NCBI GenBank assembly: GCA_023374025.1
Contig: SIJG01000050.1
Coordinates: 1-64,000 of the forward strand
Origin: Heterodera schachtii
Lineage: Eukaryota > Nematoda > Chromadorea > Rhabditida > Heteroderidae
Direction: 5' to 3'
Length of the DNA: 64,000 nt
How positions within the stretch are numbered: position 1 is the first letter of the stretch; each line of letters begins with the position of its first letter. The notes under the pieces are model-generated. The model did not search any database, was not told the DNA's origin, and saw only the letters and a program-made list of their open reading frames with translations. The position numbers were made by a program, and so were the translations under genes. Below, in pieces: positions 33,188 to 46,400 of this stretch.

Positions 33188-34167
33188 GGAAAATATCGGT
33201 CATAGGGCCCAAACTCAAAATTGCTTAAAAACGGTCAGAATCGATGTAAAAAGGCTAGAAATGGGTAGGAAAAATAGAATTAGGGGCGCGCTTGCCCTTT
33301 TTCAGGCTGAAAAAGTGCCGGAATTGGAGTGCCAAATTCAGCTGGGACTCAAATGACCGCACTATAAAAAGCACTCAAAAGACATTTTAAATAATTTTTT
33401 AGGGTAATTTGTGGCAGCTGATCACGAATATGTCCTTTATTTTGCAAAATTCCGAACCCCAATTCGAACAAAATTTAAAATTTATAAATTAAAAGAAAAA
33501 CAATTTTTAGGGGTTTTTAAAAGAACGTCAAATATAAAAGATTGAATTTAGCTTATTGCGCTAAAAAACCGCCGCACACTCGACTACGGCGGCCAGTAGG
33601 TGGGGCGAGACTACGGGCTACGGAAGAAGTCCGCGCGTGATCCGCAGGCGGTTGACTGATTGGCGGGGGCCCTTCGGGCCCCCGCAGTCAACCGCCTGTG
33701 GCGCTCGTCAGGCTGCTTCCTCCGCCCTCCGTCTCGCCCCACTACTTGCTCCGTCTTCGCATGCTCCCTTTTGCGAAGTTCAAAACCTGAAGTGTTTTTC
33801 GTTTTTTTGGCTCGCCTAAATTAATTTTTTAATCAAAGTCATTTTTTGAGATTTTTGAGGACCCATAACTTTTTTCGAATTTTTGTTCAAATTCGGGATT
33901 CGTTATTTTGCAAAATAAAGGTCATATTCGTGATCAGCTGCCACAAATTACCCTAAAAAATTATTTTAAATGTCTTTTGAGTGCTTTTTATAGTGCGGTC
34001 ATTTGAGTCCCAGCTGAATTTGGCACTCCAATTCCGGCACTTTTTCAGCCTGAAAAAGGGCAAGCGCGCCCCTAATTCTATTTTTCCTACCCATTTCTAG
34101 CCTTTTTACATCGATTCTGACCGTTTTTAAGCAATTTTGAGTTTGGGCCCTATGACCGATATTTACC
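33188..34167. mobile_element. Mutator-like foldback element (980 bp)
   Basis: Terminal inverted repeats of about 275 bp, nearly identical: left 33188-33460, right about 33895-34167, both beginning GG(A/T)AAATATCGGTCATAGG. Flanked by an exact 9-bp duplication GAAAATGAT at 33179-33187 and 34168-34176. Long inverted repeats and a 9-bp duplication fit Mutator-like (MULE) non-autonomous elements. The near identity of the arms suggests recent insertion or arm conversion. The centre is GC-rich, unlike everything around it. Confidence 0.9.
33560..33770. repeat. nested GC-rich palindrome at the centre of the Mutator-like element
   Basis: Several stems are nested: tggggcgagac pairs with gtctcgcccca, aggcggttgact (about 33645) with agtcaaccgcct, and the core gcgggggcccttcgggcccccgc is a near-perfect palindrome around ttcg at about 33663-33685. 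It could form a very stable cruciform or RNA hairpin. The 60-residue ORF across it is not considered coding. Confidence 0.85.
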
Positions 34168-34176
34168 GAAAATGAT

Positions 34177-36190
34177 TGCCCCTTTATTATAAAGAGATAT
34201 TTTTGAAAATAAATTCAAAACAGAGGTATATAAAATTATATTATTAATTTTTACAATACGAAAAACATGAAAAAATAGTAAAACAAAAAGTAAATGAATA
34301 AACAAATGTTTAAAAAAAAATTTTTTACAAAAAATACATAAATTTAAAAAAATAAAAGCTAAATTTTTGTTTATTTGAAAGTGCAAAATGGAATAAAAGT
34401 TACATTGATCATATTGATTAAATTATAATTTATAATTAACTAATTATAAGCAGTTTTATGTGAGACGCAATTGCTGTGCGAAATTGTTTAAAATAAAACA
34501 TAAATATATAACTTTGTTTTTCAATTAAAAATATGAGAATTATTATTTATTTAAATGGCAGTCCCAAGAAAATCTGATATCGCCTATTCTGCTGCACAAA
34601 AAAAATATATTATAAAATAAAACTGACTGAAATTTGATTAATATTTTAAAAATATATTTTAAAAATTAATCTTTTCAACGGTGACTGAATTATTGATGGT
34701 TAAACAATTTCAATGCTAAAGTGAATTACTATTAAAGAATATATTTAAAAATTCTTAATGCGTTGCCCAAGATTAATGTAATTAATAATGGACACTAACA
34801 TGTAAAAAGTTAGCTTTAAATGATGAAATTTTTTTTAGGTATGAGCCAATTTGTTCATTAATTTTAAAATTTCTGAAATGAATTATATGAAAATTCATAA
34901 ATCAGTTGTATTTTTTTTTACAAATTACAAATGGTACTTAAATAAGATTTAAAATAAAACAAAAAATAAATTACTAAAAATATTTATTAGAATAAAAGCA
35001 ATAAAAGTAAAAATGATGAAATAATATAAAATCGTTAGCATATGAATAAATATGCTTTTTATCATTCAAATAAGAGCAAATCTTATATAACTAGTAAAAT
35101 TTAATAGAAACTAATAATTTTTATATTTTTAAATTTTTCAAATAATTATTCAAATGTTATAATGTATATTATATATAAAATATTAATGACAAGGAAAATG
35201 AAAACCGCAAAAAAAGGTTTTTAAGAATTTTAATGATAAATAACACTCAATTTACTTAACAACCGATAAGAGCCTGAAAAAAAATTCAGAACTGAATCCA
35301 AGAATTTTACTAATGATTCCAAAATTTCTCGCATAATAATTAAGTAATAATAAAAATTAAAAAATAGTAAAAATTCAAATATGAAAAAAATTTACATTGA
35401 AAAAAGTAATAAAAAATACAATAATAATACTTATTTATTATTTAAAGAATTTTTAATAATTTTACTTGATTTTTAGCAAATAAATTTAAAAAATTAGCAT
35501 TCAATGTTTTAGTTTCTGGAAAAGGGATTGTCAATAGAGTTATAAACCCTAATAAGGATAAACAGAAAAAATTAAATTTGATGAGAAAAACGAGAAATTA
35601 AAAAATAATAAATAATTGAAAACAGGCGAACAATGGGCCCACTATCTTACAAGTGTATTTAAAACATCACATTATTTTAAATTTAATTAAATAATAAAAT
35701 AACTAAATACCTATTAATTGAATGTTTCAGAACTCTATGACAATTGGTAATATTTTCGGAAGTGGAAAAAATAATAATTTCAAGAATAAATTTTGGAAAT
35801 CACAATTAATTTAAAATAATCTCATATTTTAAAATTAATAATAATCAAAATAATCAAATGTTAATTATATTCAACATATTTATCATTATTTATATATCAG
35901 CTTAAATACATTTTATAGAATATTTCTTATGACAATTATTACAAATTTAAATTAAAAGATAACATAATAATATTAATTATAATCTGGAACCTAAACGCAT
36001 AAATATTAGAGGAGCATTTTCAATAAAATTTATAGAAGCCAAATTCCAATTTAATGAAATTTTACAATTTATATAGCTAAAATATATTTCAGATCAACAT
36101 ATGTAAACATAAGACACGGAAAAAGTTAAATTTGATGAGAAAAAATGATAAATTAAAAATAATAAATAATTGAAAATTTAATAAAATGCA
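34177..36190. other. 2-kb extremely AT-rich stretch
   Basis: Very low GC with many poly-A and poly-T runs. No gene, RNA or clear repeat is seen. Two short blocks (ttaaatttgatgagaaaaa... at about 35572 and 36125) are related, so it may hold degraded satellite or transposon sequence. Confidence 0.5.
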
Positions 36191-36191
36191 G

Positions 36192-38055
36192 GGATTAATC
36201 ATCATTGTAAAATACAACCGGTTTTCTGATAATTAAGTTACAATTGTAAAACCTGAACTGAATGCGCATTTTTTGATAATAATCATCATTGTAAAATACA
36301 ACCGGTTTTCTGATAATTAAGTTACAATTGTAAAACCTGAACTTAAAATGCGCATTTTTTGACAATAATAATCATCATTGTAAAATACAACCGGTTTTCT
36401 GATAATTAGGTTACAATTGTAAAACCTGAACTGAAAATGCGCATTTTTTGACAATAATAATCATCATTGTAAAATACAACCGGTTTTCTGATAATTAAGT
36501 TACAATTGTAAAACCTGAACTTAAAATGCGCATTTTTTGACAATAATAATCATCATTGTAAAATACAACCGGTTTTCTGATAATTAAGTTACAATTGTAA
36601 AACCTGAACTGAAAATGCGCATTTTTTGACAATAATAATCATCATTGTAAAATACAACCGGTTTTCTGATAATTAAGTTACAATTGTAAAACCTGAACTG
36701 AAAATGCGCATTTTTTGACAATAATAATCATCATTGTAAAATACAACCGGTTTTCTGATAATTAAGTTACAATTGTAAAACCTGAACTGAAAATGCGCAT
36801 TTTTTGACAATAATAATCATCATTGTAAAATACAACCGGTTTTCTGATAATTAAGTTACAATTGTAAAACCTGAACTGAAAATGCGCATTTTTTGACAAT
36901 AATAATCATCATTGTAAAATACAACCGGTTTTCTGATAATTAAGTTACAATTGTAAAACCTGAACTGAAAATGCGCATTTTTTGACAATAATAATCATCA
37001 TTGTAAAATACAACCGGTTTTCTGATAATTAAGTTACAATTGTAAAACCTAAAGTGAAATGCGAATTTTTCGGTAATAATTAATCATCGTTGTAAAAGCA
37101 ACTGCGTTTTCTAATAATTAAGTTACAATTGTAAAACCTGAACTGAAAATGCGCATTTTTTGACAATAATAATCATCATTGTAAAATACAACCGGTTTTC
37201 TGATAATTAAGTTACAATTGTAAAACCTAAAGTGAAATGCGAATTTTTCGGTAATAATTAATCATCGTTGTAAAATCAACTGCGTTTTCTGATAATTAAG
37301 TTACAATTGTAAAACCTGAACTGAAAATGCGCATTTTTTGACAATAATAATCATCATTGTAAAATACAACCGGTTTTCTGATAATTAAGTTACAATTGTA
37401 AAACCTGAACTGAAAATGCGCATTTTTTGACAATAATAATCATCATTGTAAAATACAACCGGTTTTCTGATAATTAAGTTACAATTGTAAAACCTGAACT
37501 TAAAATGCGCATTTTTTTGACAATAATAATCATCATTGTAAAATACAACCGGTTTTCTGATAATTAAGTTACAATTGTAAAACCTGAACTGAAAATGCGC
37601 ATTTTTTGACAATAATAATCATCATTGTAAAATACAACCGGTTTTCTGATAATTAAGTTACAATTGTAAAACCTGAACTGAAAATGCGCATTTTTTGACA
37701 ATAATAATCATCATTGTAAAATACAACCGGTTTTCTGATAATTAAGTTACAATTGTAAAACCTGAACTGAAAATGCGCATTTTTTGACAATAATAATCAT
37801 CATTGTAAAATACAACCGGTTTTCTGATAATTAAGTTACAATTGTAAAACCTGAACTGAAAATGCGCATTTTTTGACAATAATAATCATCATTGTAAAAT
37901 ACAACCGGTTTTCTGATAATTAAGTTACAATTGTAAAACCTAAAGTGAAATGCGAATTTTTCGGTAATAATTAATCATCGTTGTAAAAGCAACTGCGTTT
38001 TCTAATAATTAAGTTACAATTGTAAAACCTGAACTGAAAATGCGCATTTTTCGTA
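36192..38055. repeat. satellite array, 89-bp monomer, about 21 copies
   Basis: Head-to-tail monomers of aatcatcattgtaaaatac ... ccggttttctgataattaag ... acaattgtaaaacctgaac ... tgcgcattttttgac. About 18 are type A, 88-89 bp (the first 84), almost identical. Three are a diverged type B (about 37041-37130, 37221-37310, 37941-38025) with gaatttttcggtaataatt and actgcgttttct. Type B units differ from A in the same way, so they form a second monomer class. There are no unique spacers, so this is a satellite and not a CRISPR array. Confidence 0.95.
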
Positions 38056-38064
38056 ATTAATTAA

Positions 38065-38699
38065 TAGGGATCATTTTTTTATCTAAATGCATGTTTTTTT
38101 CCTGGATTCTCCATGCTCTAATTAGTAGGAAAAACACTTTCTTTTTTGTGTTTGCGAACAAAAGTTGGGACTTTTATTTACATATTTTTACATATTTTCG
38201 TATTTTTCTACATATTACATATGTACATATTTTTATACATATTTTGGACTTTTTCGCATTTTTTTCGTACATATTTTGCAATTTTTGAGAATTTTTAGGG
38301 AATTTTTTATGAAATACCCCCAAAAATATTCAAAATTTCGCAATTTTTTTCAAAAATTTTGAGAATTTATAGAAATTTTTTGCGAAAAGTAAAAAATTTT
38401 TTTGAAAATGTGCCCCAAAAAATAGTTTTTTTTTCAAAAATGGGATATTAATAAATTAATTTTTAAATTACTAAAAGATAATTCTAAGCCTAATTAGGTC
38501 ATTTTTATGGCAATTTGTGCCTATTTCACCCTTTAGAATGAATTTTTTTTCCCAAAAAACAGCATTTAAAAAATTTTATTTACATATTTTACTACATATT
38601 TCTAGATTTTTATACATATTTCATACATATTTCAGTGTTTTTTATACATATTTTATTTACATATTTCGCGATTTTTCTTACATAAATAAATGATCCCTA
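38065..38699. mobile_element. hAT-like MITE (635 bp), tacatattt-rich
   Basis: Ends TAGGGATCATTTTTTTAT and, as complement, TAGGGATCATTTATTTAT. The interior matches the element at 62651-63228 (cctggattctccatgctcta, ggaaaaacac, gggacttttatttacat) and reiterates acatattt. Eight-bp flanks TTAATTAA and ATAATGTA do not match well. It abuts the satellite array. Confidence 0.75.
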
Positions 38700-38779
38700 A
38701 TAATGTAGATATTTAAAGCCCCAATTTTTTTTCCGTTTCCCTACTTTTTAAAGCACTTTGTTTTTTCAATCAACAATTT

Positions 38780-39030
38780 GAGTTGTAAAATTATATACAT
38801 TTTCAGATAGTAGTTTAATTGTAATTTATGACCGAATAATATGCATTTTTATAGTTCATGTTTTATACAATTGCAATTTAATTTCATGAAAATATACTGT
38901 TTTACAATACAATTTAATTTCCAGTTAAAAAGCGTTTTTTCCAATAGTATTTTACAATTTTAATTTATACCGAAAATGCATATTTCGGTGCATATTTTAC
39001 TAATTTACACTGAAAATTGTAATATAATTC
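38780..39030. repeat. degenerate relatives of the 89-bp satellite
   Basis: Repeated words ttacaatt, attgtaaaa, atgcatattt(t) and cggtgcatatttta arranged like the satellite monomer but diverged. A similar patch is at 61020-61220. Confidence 0.5.
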
Positions 39031-39039
39031 CCGGAGTTT

Positions 39040-39510
39040 CCGACGCTGTTCTGTTGTCAAAACAAAAACTTGTTGAAGGCATCATTGACAACAGATAAAT
39101 TTTCCATCAATTGAATAAGTTCCAGCAGGGAACTTCGAAATCCAATGACAACTTAATGAAGAATTTGATTTTGCTACTTTCGGCATTTCAAATAAATAAA
39201 GAAATTTTCAAAATACTATAAAAAATGGCAAGAAAATTTGGTTTTTTAGGGGTGTATTTTTTTTCTTCAATTTTCTTATATTTTCTCTAAGGAATTCTGT
39301 AGTCATGATTTATTGTAATGTAAATACGGTCAAAGTTGTATAGGAAGTTGCTTCTTATGTCATTAGATTATTTGTTTTTTTGAAATATTTCAAAATTTTA
39401 AAAATATTTTAATCATCATAATTTCTAAAAATATGGATAAGTTATTTAACGCGTAAACTATTGATGAATTAATGAATGTATCAGCAAAAAACCATTATCT
39501 CCAAAATAAC
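39040..39510. repeat. segmental duplicate of 52086-52521
   Basis: ctgttctgttgtcaaaac... ctataaaaaatggcaa ... aaggaattctgtagtcatga ... gatgaattaatgaatgt ... ctccaaaataac recurs in the same order at 52086-52521. Each copy lies just downstream of one minus-strand BTB gene, so the 3' flanks of the two genes are duplicates. Confidence 0.85.
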
Positions 39511-40040
39511 CAGGGCTCCCAGATCTGAGGATTTAACCTCATTTTGTGGTTTATTTTTATGCGTCAATGGGGATTTTTTTTTTTTTTTTTTTGAAATGCG
39601 GCTTTGAGTATTTTTGAGTCTTTTTGAGAAATTTTGGGGATTTTTGAGGCTTTTGGGGAAAACCGTCAGAATTTGTTAAATTTTAGTATTAATTTTGATA
39701 AAGTAGCATAATTTTTGACAATCATTTCATAATTTGGGTTTTTAATAGAGCTCGACATTTTGAAAAAAGCCTGTATCGTATTTTTTACTAGGTTAAATGT
39801 CATCAAAACGAAAATTTCTTGATTCTTATTCTAAATTCAAAAATTAAACGTGCCAAAATCACAAAATACTTATTTCTAAAAAAATTGCTCAAATTGATCA
39901 TGGACAATCAAAAATATAACACTTGAAAAATTTTAAGCGTGTTTTGAATAAATTTTGTAAAAATGATGCTTTTTGAACCCGAAATGAGGCTTTTTTGCCT
40001 GTAAAATGAGGCCTTTGAAAATTTTAATCTGGGAGGCCTG
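39511..40040. mobile_element. hAT-like MITE (530 bp) with paralogous empty site
   Basis: Ends CAGGGCTCCCAGATCTGAGG and, as complement, CAGGCCTCCCAGATTAA. Exact 8-bp duplication AAAATAAC at 39503-39510 and 40041-40048. The duplicated flank at 52514-52521 has one AAAATAAC followed directly by tatccaattaac, that is, the unfilled site. The inside reiterates gaggctttttga/tgaggattt. Related to the element at 57627-58311. Confidence 0.92.
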
Positions 40041-40475
40041 AAAATAACTATCCAATTAACAGAGTGGGGGGGGGGGGGGGACATTAATTAGCGATGAAGG
40101 AACAAAAACAAAAAACGATTAAATTTTACGCAAAACAAATATGAAAACTAGGCTCCAAATTCTGAGAAATTTCAAATGTAAAATTATTCTTTTAGAATCT
40201 TATGAAATTTGCTTATTTTTTGAAATAGACGCAAAAACACCAATTTTTGACAATTTTAAAATTTTTATTGGTTTTTTCATTGGAATAAAAAAATTTTAAA
40301 ATGCTAATTTTTGACCCCAAATGATGATTTTTTGTTGGCAAAATGTGATTTTGAAAATTTTCATCTGGCACTACTGTTGAAATCACATTTTTATACAGTA
40401 TTTTCCAAAATAGTGCCCCAATTTTCGGCCGAAGAAATGCAATTTTCCGAAGACAAATAATTCTGGCCCAACCGA

Positions 40476-43400
40476 TCACTCGTCATCATCTAAAGTCACT
40501 TCGATCACTAAAGTTACGGTGTCCGCCTCTTTGTCGTACAGTCCGTTGCCCGAATTCATCAATTGCTTAATTAATTTCTAATTGTTATGGTTGTCTTGTT
40601 TCAATTAGTGTTTGTTTATATTACCCAAATTGAAATGAACTGATAGAATCCATAATCCCGCGGGGTTTTTGCGTCAAAAACTCCATTTAGCTTTTTGTTA
40701 TTCATCAGATCGTCGTTTAATGATAGAATTGAAAAAGTGGCCGAAAATTTACGGCTCCAATTTCGCCCTTAATCGGATTCTTTTGAAAATTTACTCACTG
40801 AGAAGGATGTTGCTCCCCGACATATTTTTAAATTTTCCCATCCATTCCCGACAAATTTCGTCGGGGAATTTCCACCTCCCCCGATCCTCGATTTGTCACC
40901 CCGAGGGTTGGAGAGATAACGCGCGGCCAAACATTTTCGGCATTTATTCTTATTATTATAACTTTTTTTTTAATTTGACTAAATTTTTTTTTGGCAAATT
41001 GTCGGATTTACGAAACGACTCTAACACATTTTAAAGCAATTAATTCATTTAAATATTTTATTTTTTAAATCTTGAAAATTTAGAACACACATTTGGTTCC
41101 AAGTAATGCGCGTTTGTTCGCCAAAGGATGACGTCATCGACAAGCCCGACGACGAATTGCCAAAATGGCCAATCTGTGATCCGATCCGTTATGGCCTTCA
41201 AAACAAATCCTATGAGCTCGACTCTGAGCTTCAAGTGTTGTCAATTTTTGATAAAATTCTTACCATCCTAAAATAGGAGCCCCATGGCTTTTTTCAACTG
41301 CCCTCGAAAGGGGGGACACTAAAATTTTTTTTCCTAAAATAATTAAGTAATTTAGAGCAATGAAATTATGAAAAAAAAATTTAAAAAATTTAAAAAATTC
41401 TCAATATTTTTTATTATGAAATTAAAAAAAAACATCTATTTAAAATAATCCAATTTTTATGCAGAAAATTCCTGTGCAAGAGGCTTGCCCTCAGGGCACT
41501 CATCAGAGTTGCGAGCCATGTGTAGAGAAAAGATGAAAAGACAGATGAGCACAAATTGTTGTAATTAGTTGAACAGAAAAAATATTATAAATTTGAAGGC
41601 ATTGCTTACAGTACCATTTGTACAATTTAATAGCCAAATTATGGTAATAAATTTGTCTTTTTTTAAAGAAATGGTAATCTTTGAAGGGTCGGGGTCGTTT
41701 TCGCGTGGGCCGAGTTTTTGAACTATAACTTTTTTCACTGTCAACCAAATCCAACAATTTTGGTTGGTATCATTCGATAGCACAAAGTGTCCTCTAATGG
41801 CCTGCAAAATTGTGAAAAATTACATTAAAGTTATGGCCTGAAAACTTCAAAAAACTGCTTTTCTAAACATTTTTGGCTATAACTTTTTTGAACCTTCACA
41901 AATAATTTTTCACAATTTTAGAGGATTGCTAGGGCTATCTAATGATACCAAATTAGGAATGTAAATTTTAGTTTTTCACAATTTTTAAAATGGTGAAACA
42001 GATGACGCTTGAAAAAAACCTAAAATTCTTGCCTTAATAAATATTTAAGAAAAATATCATTTAGATTTTTTAAATCAAAAAGAATAATATTGGTTAAATT
42101 TTATCATAATAGGCTTTTAAATTGCAAATATAATTCATGGAATAATAAATCATCAATCAATTTCATATTTTCCCTTTTAACAAATAAGCTAATTACAGTA
42201 ATTTGGGTGCCTTTATTGATTCTGTCACTTCATCTCTTCCCTCACATGGCTCGCAACCACGGCCGGTGCCTTGGGGGCATTCCTCGAGCAGAGAAATATT
42301 CTGCATTGAAAATTGTTTTCAATGTTTAAATCATTTTTATTTTAACGGAATTGGTTGCTGGGATTATTGCTGGACACTAGCCTTAATTTCCAGTACCTAG
42401 AATTTTTGAAATTTGGCAAAAAAAAAATCACAAAAATTGAAATATTTTGGCAAAAATCTTGAATTTAAAAATACGGTCTCAGCTAAATAGTCATATTTTG
42501 TTTTCTTAAGAATTTATGGCACTTGAAGCGCAGGGTCAAGCTCGTAGGATTTGTGTTGAAGCCCGTAACGGATCGGGTCACAGATTGGCCATTTTGACAA
42601 TTCGTCATCGGATTTGATGACGTCATCCTTTGGCGAACAAACTCGCATTACTTGGAGCCACTTCTGTTTTCTAAATGCCAAGATTTTAAAAATAAAAAAT
42701 ATTTACATGGGTTAATTGCTTGAACACATGTTTGGTTCGTTTTGAAAATCCCACAATTGGAAATTTAATTTTAAATTTAACATAAAGTGAAAATAATATT
42801 ATATTATCCCTTTTTGAGGAACACATATGTAGAATCGGTGGGAAACAGACCCATGAATGCCAAATCAAATATATTTATAAAATTTTACTGCGTTAAAAAA
42901 AATATAGAAATGAGAAAATAAATTTAAACTTTTAACGGCTTTTGTTTTAATTATTTTAAAACTGTCCAATTTTCTTAACAGAATTATCATGTGATAAAAG
43001 GAATATGAGATTGAGTTCTGTTGAGTAAAATTATGAATTTATTATTATTTTTTCCATTTTCTGACCACTACAAAACGACCTTTCATAGCTAAAACATACC
43101 CATCAAAAATTTTGTCTACGTATCTTTGTTCATTCATATGGACAAGCAAATCCACAAGGTCAATCGTAAATGGAGGGCCTAAAAAGTTGGCACATTTAAT
43201 TCAATTGAATTTAAATATTTTATTTTGTCTTCGTAAAATTTATGTTTAAAGTAAAAAAATGCTCCCATTTATGTATTCAACTCAAAATTTTTAATGCAGA
43301 AAAAATTCTAAAATTTTTAATATATTTAAATGAATTTGCCTGAACCTGAAAATCCGTCTTGGATAATCGATCAGTGGATAATCTGTCATTTATGGCCATT

Positions 43401-46400
43401 TGTCCTTTGACAATTTGTCGGGAAATTTTTTTATAAAGGATCAACATTTTTACGAAAATGATTGACCAATTAAAAAAAATTATATTTTTAAATAAATCCT
43501 AATCCCACTGTTAAATTGGCCCTTAATCACAATATTTTTTTTTTGCAAATCAATTAATATATTAAATTAATTATGTTGTAATTGACATAACCTCGAAAAG
43601 AAGCAAGGAACAATTTAATTCGGTCGTTCTGGCATTGAAATTATATCTCTTCAATTGACTAGTTTTCATTTTCCCCGAATAAATGGTTCGAATTTCGGTT
43701 AAACTAGTGAAATTCCATGTTGGGTCTTAACAAAATGATGGAATGTTCCAATTAGCACCAAAAATGAGAATCTTATTTCATGCCGGAATTATTTTTGATT
43801 TTTTTCGGAGATTAAAAAGCATAAAATGGTTTTTTGACCGCGGCTTTTCAATTTTATGGTTTTTTTAATTTTTAAAGAAATTAAAGAAAAACTTTTGGTT
43901 CGATCGGTGCCAGATAGGCGTAATTTATGTCGAAAAACTGATTTAAAAATGAGGTATTACTGTAATCATGTTCAGAAATTTGGCATTATGTCGTGTGAAA
44001 TTTTCCAAAAAAAATATGTTGCAGATGCAGCGGAAACCCACACAAATTCCTGCTTTTTCTCCCTGGCATTGAATTTTTTTTTTTTAAATGCCATCGTATT
44101 ATTTCACATTTCGAAAACGGAAAAAAATTACGAAACTGCCCGAAATCACCTTGGTTTCCCGCCGTCGGTTTACATGTCAGGTAAAATTGAAACGCACCAT
44201 ATCTTTTTACTTTGCTTTTACATTGAATTCCCATAAAATAAATGGCATCGCTTAAGTAATAATCGTCTCTGCCTACTCTCAATAATTGATATAATTTGTC
44301 ATTTGTAAAAGTGATTTTCCCGCTGCGTATCCGACATCGGCCAGATGATTTATTATAATTATTATTGTTGCCACATGGAGCGGTAGAGAATGGCATTTTG
44401 TAATGATTTTCTGGCAAATTTTTGCCCGAAAGAGAGTGGAAAAGGAACAAACTGATCACTTCCGCATTTGTCAGAACGCCGGTTGAAACTGTTGTTGTAA
44501 AAATTATTTTTTGAGGTGCAAAAATTTATTGAAAAAACTTTCATTAAGTAATTAAATAAATAATGGGAAAGGAAAACAGCAAAATTTTGTTAAATTATAA
44601 TTGATTTTTTAAAAATTGAAATACCAATGTTTCTTGTAAAATACTTATGCGGTATGTTCTGAACATGGATATTGTAGAGTGCCGGGCCAAGCATTTCACG
44701 ACGATTTGCACCCGTAATTTCTTTGCCATTTTCACGGCACTGATTGTCCGCCCAACGAAGTGCCTTTTCAAATTTAAAGAATTAAGAAATGAACACAAAA
44801 TACTTTTAATTATACAGAATACCGAATTTCTAAGTTTTCAAAAAAAATAAAGCGCACAAGGGGACCGGCGATGCTGATAGGCACCGCCGGAAATTTGCAA
44901 TTAAAGTTAATTTTGTTAACAGATTTTATCCAAAAAATAATCAAGTCAGCGATTTTGTGCAAGTTTTTTAAAGAAAATTAAGGAATTTTAGGATCCGCGG
45001 AAAGATTTGGTAGATTTTTCCTCAATTTTTAACAAATTTTCACCAAAAGATTTGGTAATTTTTTGCTTTTTTTCAGGAGGGAAATTATGAAATTTTTGTG
45101 TTCCTGTAAGTAATTATTTTGTGTTTGTACAGCATGCCAAATTGCAATTTCATCATGTGTCTCTAATTGGTCACGTTGCAGAATTTGGCACAAAATCGGA
45201 TGATCAATTTCCAAAAATGCATTTGATTTCAGCAAAGATAACGCATTTTTGTCAATGTAATTTAAACAGCGATCAGCGAACGCCTTAATAAATATGAAAT
45301 TTTTTGGCGCGGGGAGGGGGTGCATTAATTAGTGTTAATTGATATTCACTTTTTTAAAGAAACATTGATGCTCAATATTCACTTTTTAAATAATTAATTA
45401 TTTTCTATTTCTTAAATTTATTTAAGGCTTTTGTTGAATCCAAATTTAATCGAATATATAATATATAAATAAATTTTGGAAGGAAAAATAACGAAAAAGT
45501 GTTTGTGATCAAATGAAAAGCAAAATAATTATTTTAAAAATTAAAAGAAAAAATTATACAAATTAAATTTAATAATAATATATAATTTATATAAAATTCT
45601 TATTAATCATATATGTATGTGGTGAACCGAAGCTTCACTTTTAAATGATTATTATTAAATATCAAAGAACTGCAAATAATTTTTCAAATTCTGCGTTAAT
45701 TTTAATTCCAAAAACTAAAAATGATTATTTCCAAATTAATCTCTCTTATGCAATTTTGCGAGGGGAGCAAAACTAATTTTTGAAAAAGTTAGAAAAATCC
45801 ACCGGTCGAGATCAACTTTTGTAGCCAAAATTTATGAATCCTTTTATTTATTTCTAAGGAACGCTTCATAATCTGATATGTGGAAAGTCAGCAAAGCAAA
45901 TAATATAAGAAAATTAAACTTTTAAACTTCGGACCAAAACTATATGATTAATATAAACTTTTAATATTAGCGAATAATTTAAATATATGTATAATATTAT
46001 TATTAAATTTAATTAACACAATTATTTTGCTTTTTTTGTCAAATATTTATTTTGCTTTTCATTTGATCACTTCACGACACCTGAACTCCAATATACTGAG
46101 CCTCGGCCTGCGCCAGGAAAACATTTTTCATGCTTGAAATTGGAAACGCAACACATTCATCGAACAATGCACTAACTTCGTACTGATCCGCTTAATAAAA
46201 TAATTAGAAAATAAAATTGACAAAGTCAAATAGGGATGCGATTGTTTATAATATTTTTTAGAAAAAAATTTTAAATAAAAAATTTTGCACTCAATTTTAG
46301 TGGGTTCTTTGGTTGAAATTTAAAAAAAAATTTTGTGCCCATTTTTGCCTATTTTTCGATTTTTAAGAAAAAAAAATAATAATAATGCACCTGCATGAAG

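Noticed and set aside
33637..33819. 60-residue ORF and possible rRNA-like GC-rich segment in the Mutator-like element
   Set aside because: The GC-rich part is explained by nested palindromes. No rRNA or tRNA signature is recognised.
37385..37612. Minus-strand ORF reading HFQFRFYNCNLIIRKPV in tandem
   Set aside because: Chance open frame across satellite monomers.
36192..38055. CRISPR-like array of regular repeats
   Set aside because: The whole 89-bp unit repeats with no unique spacers, and the genome is eukaryotic. It is a satellite.
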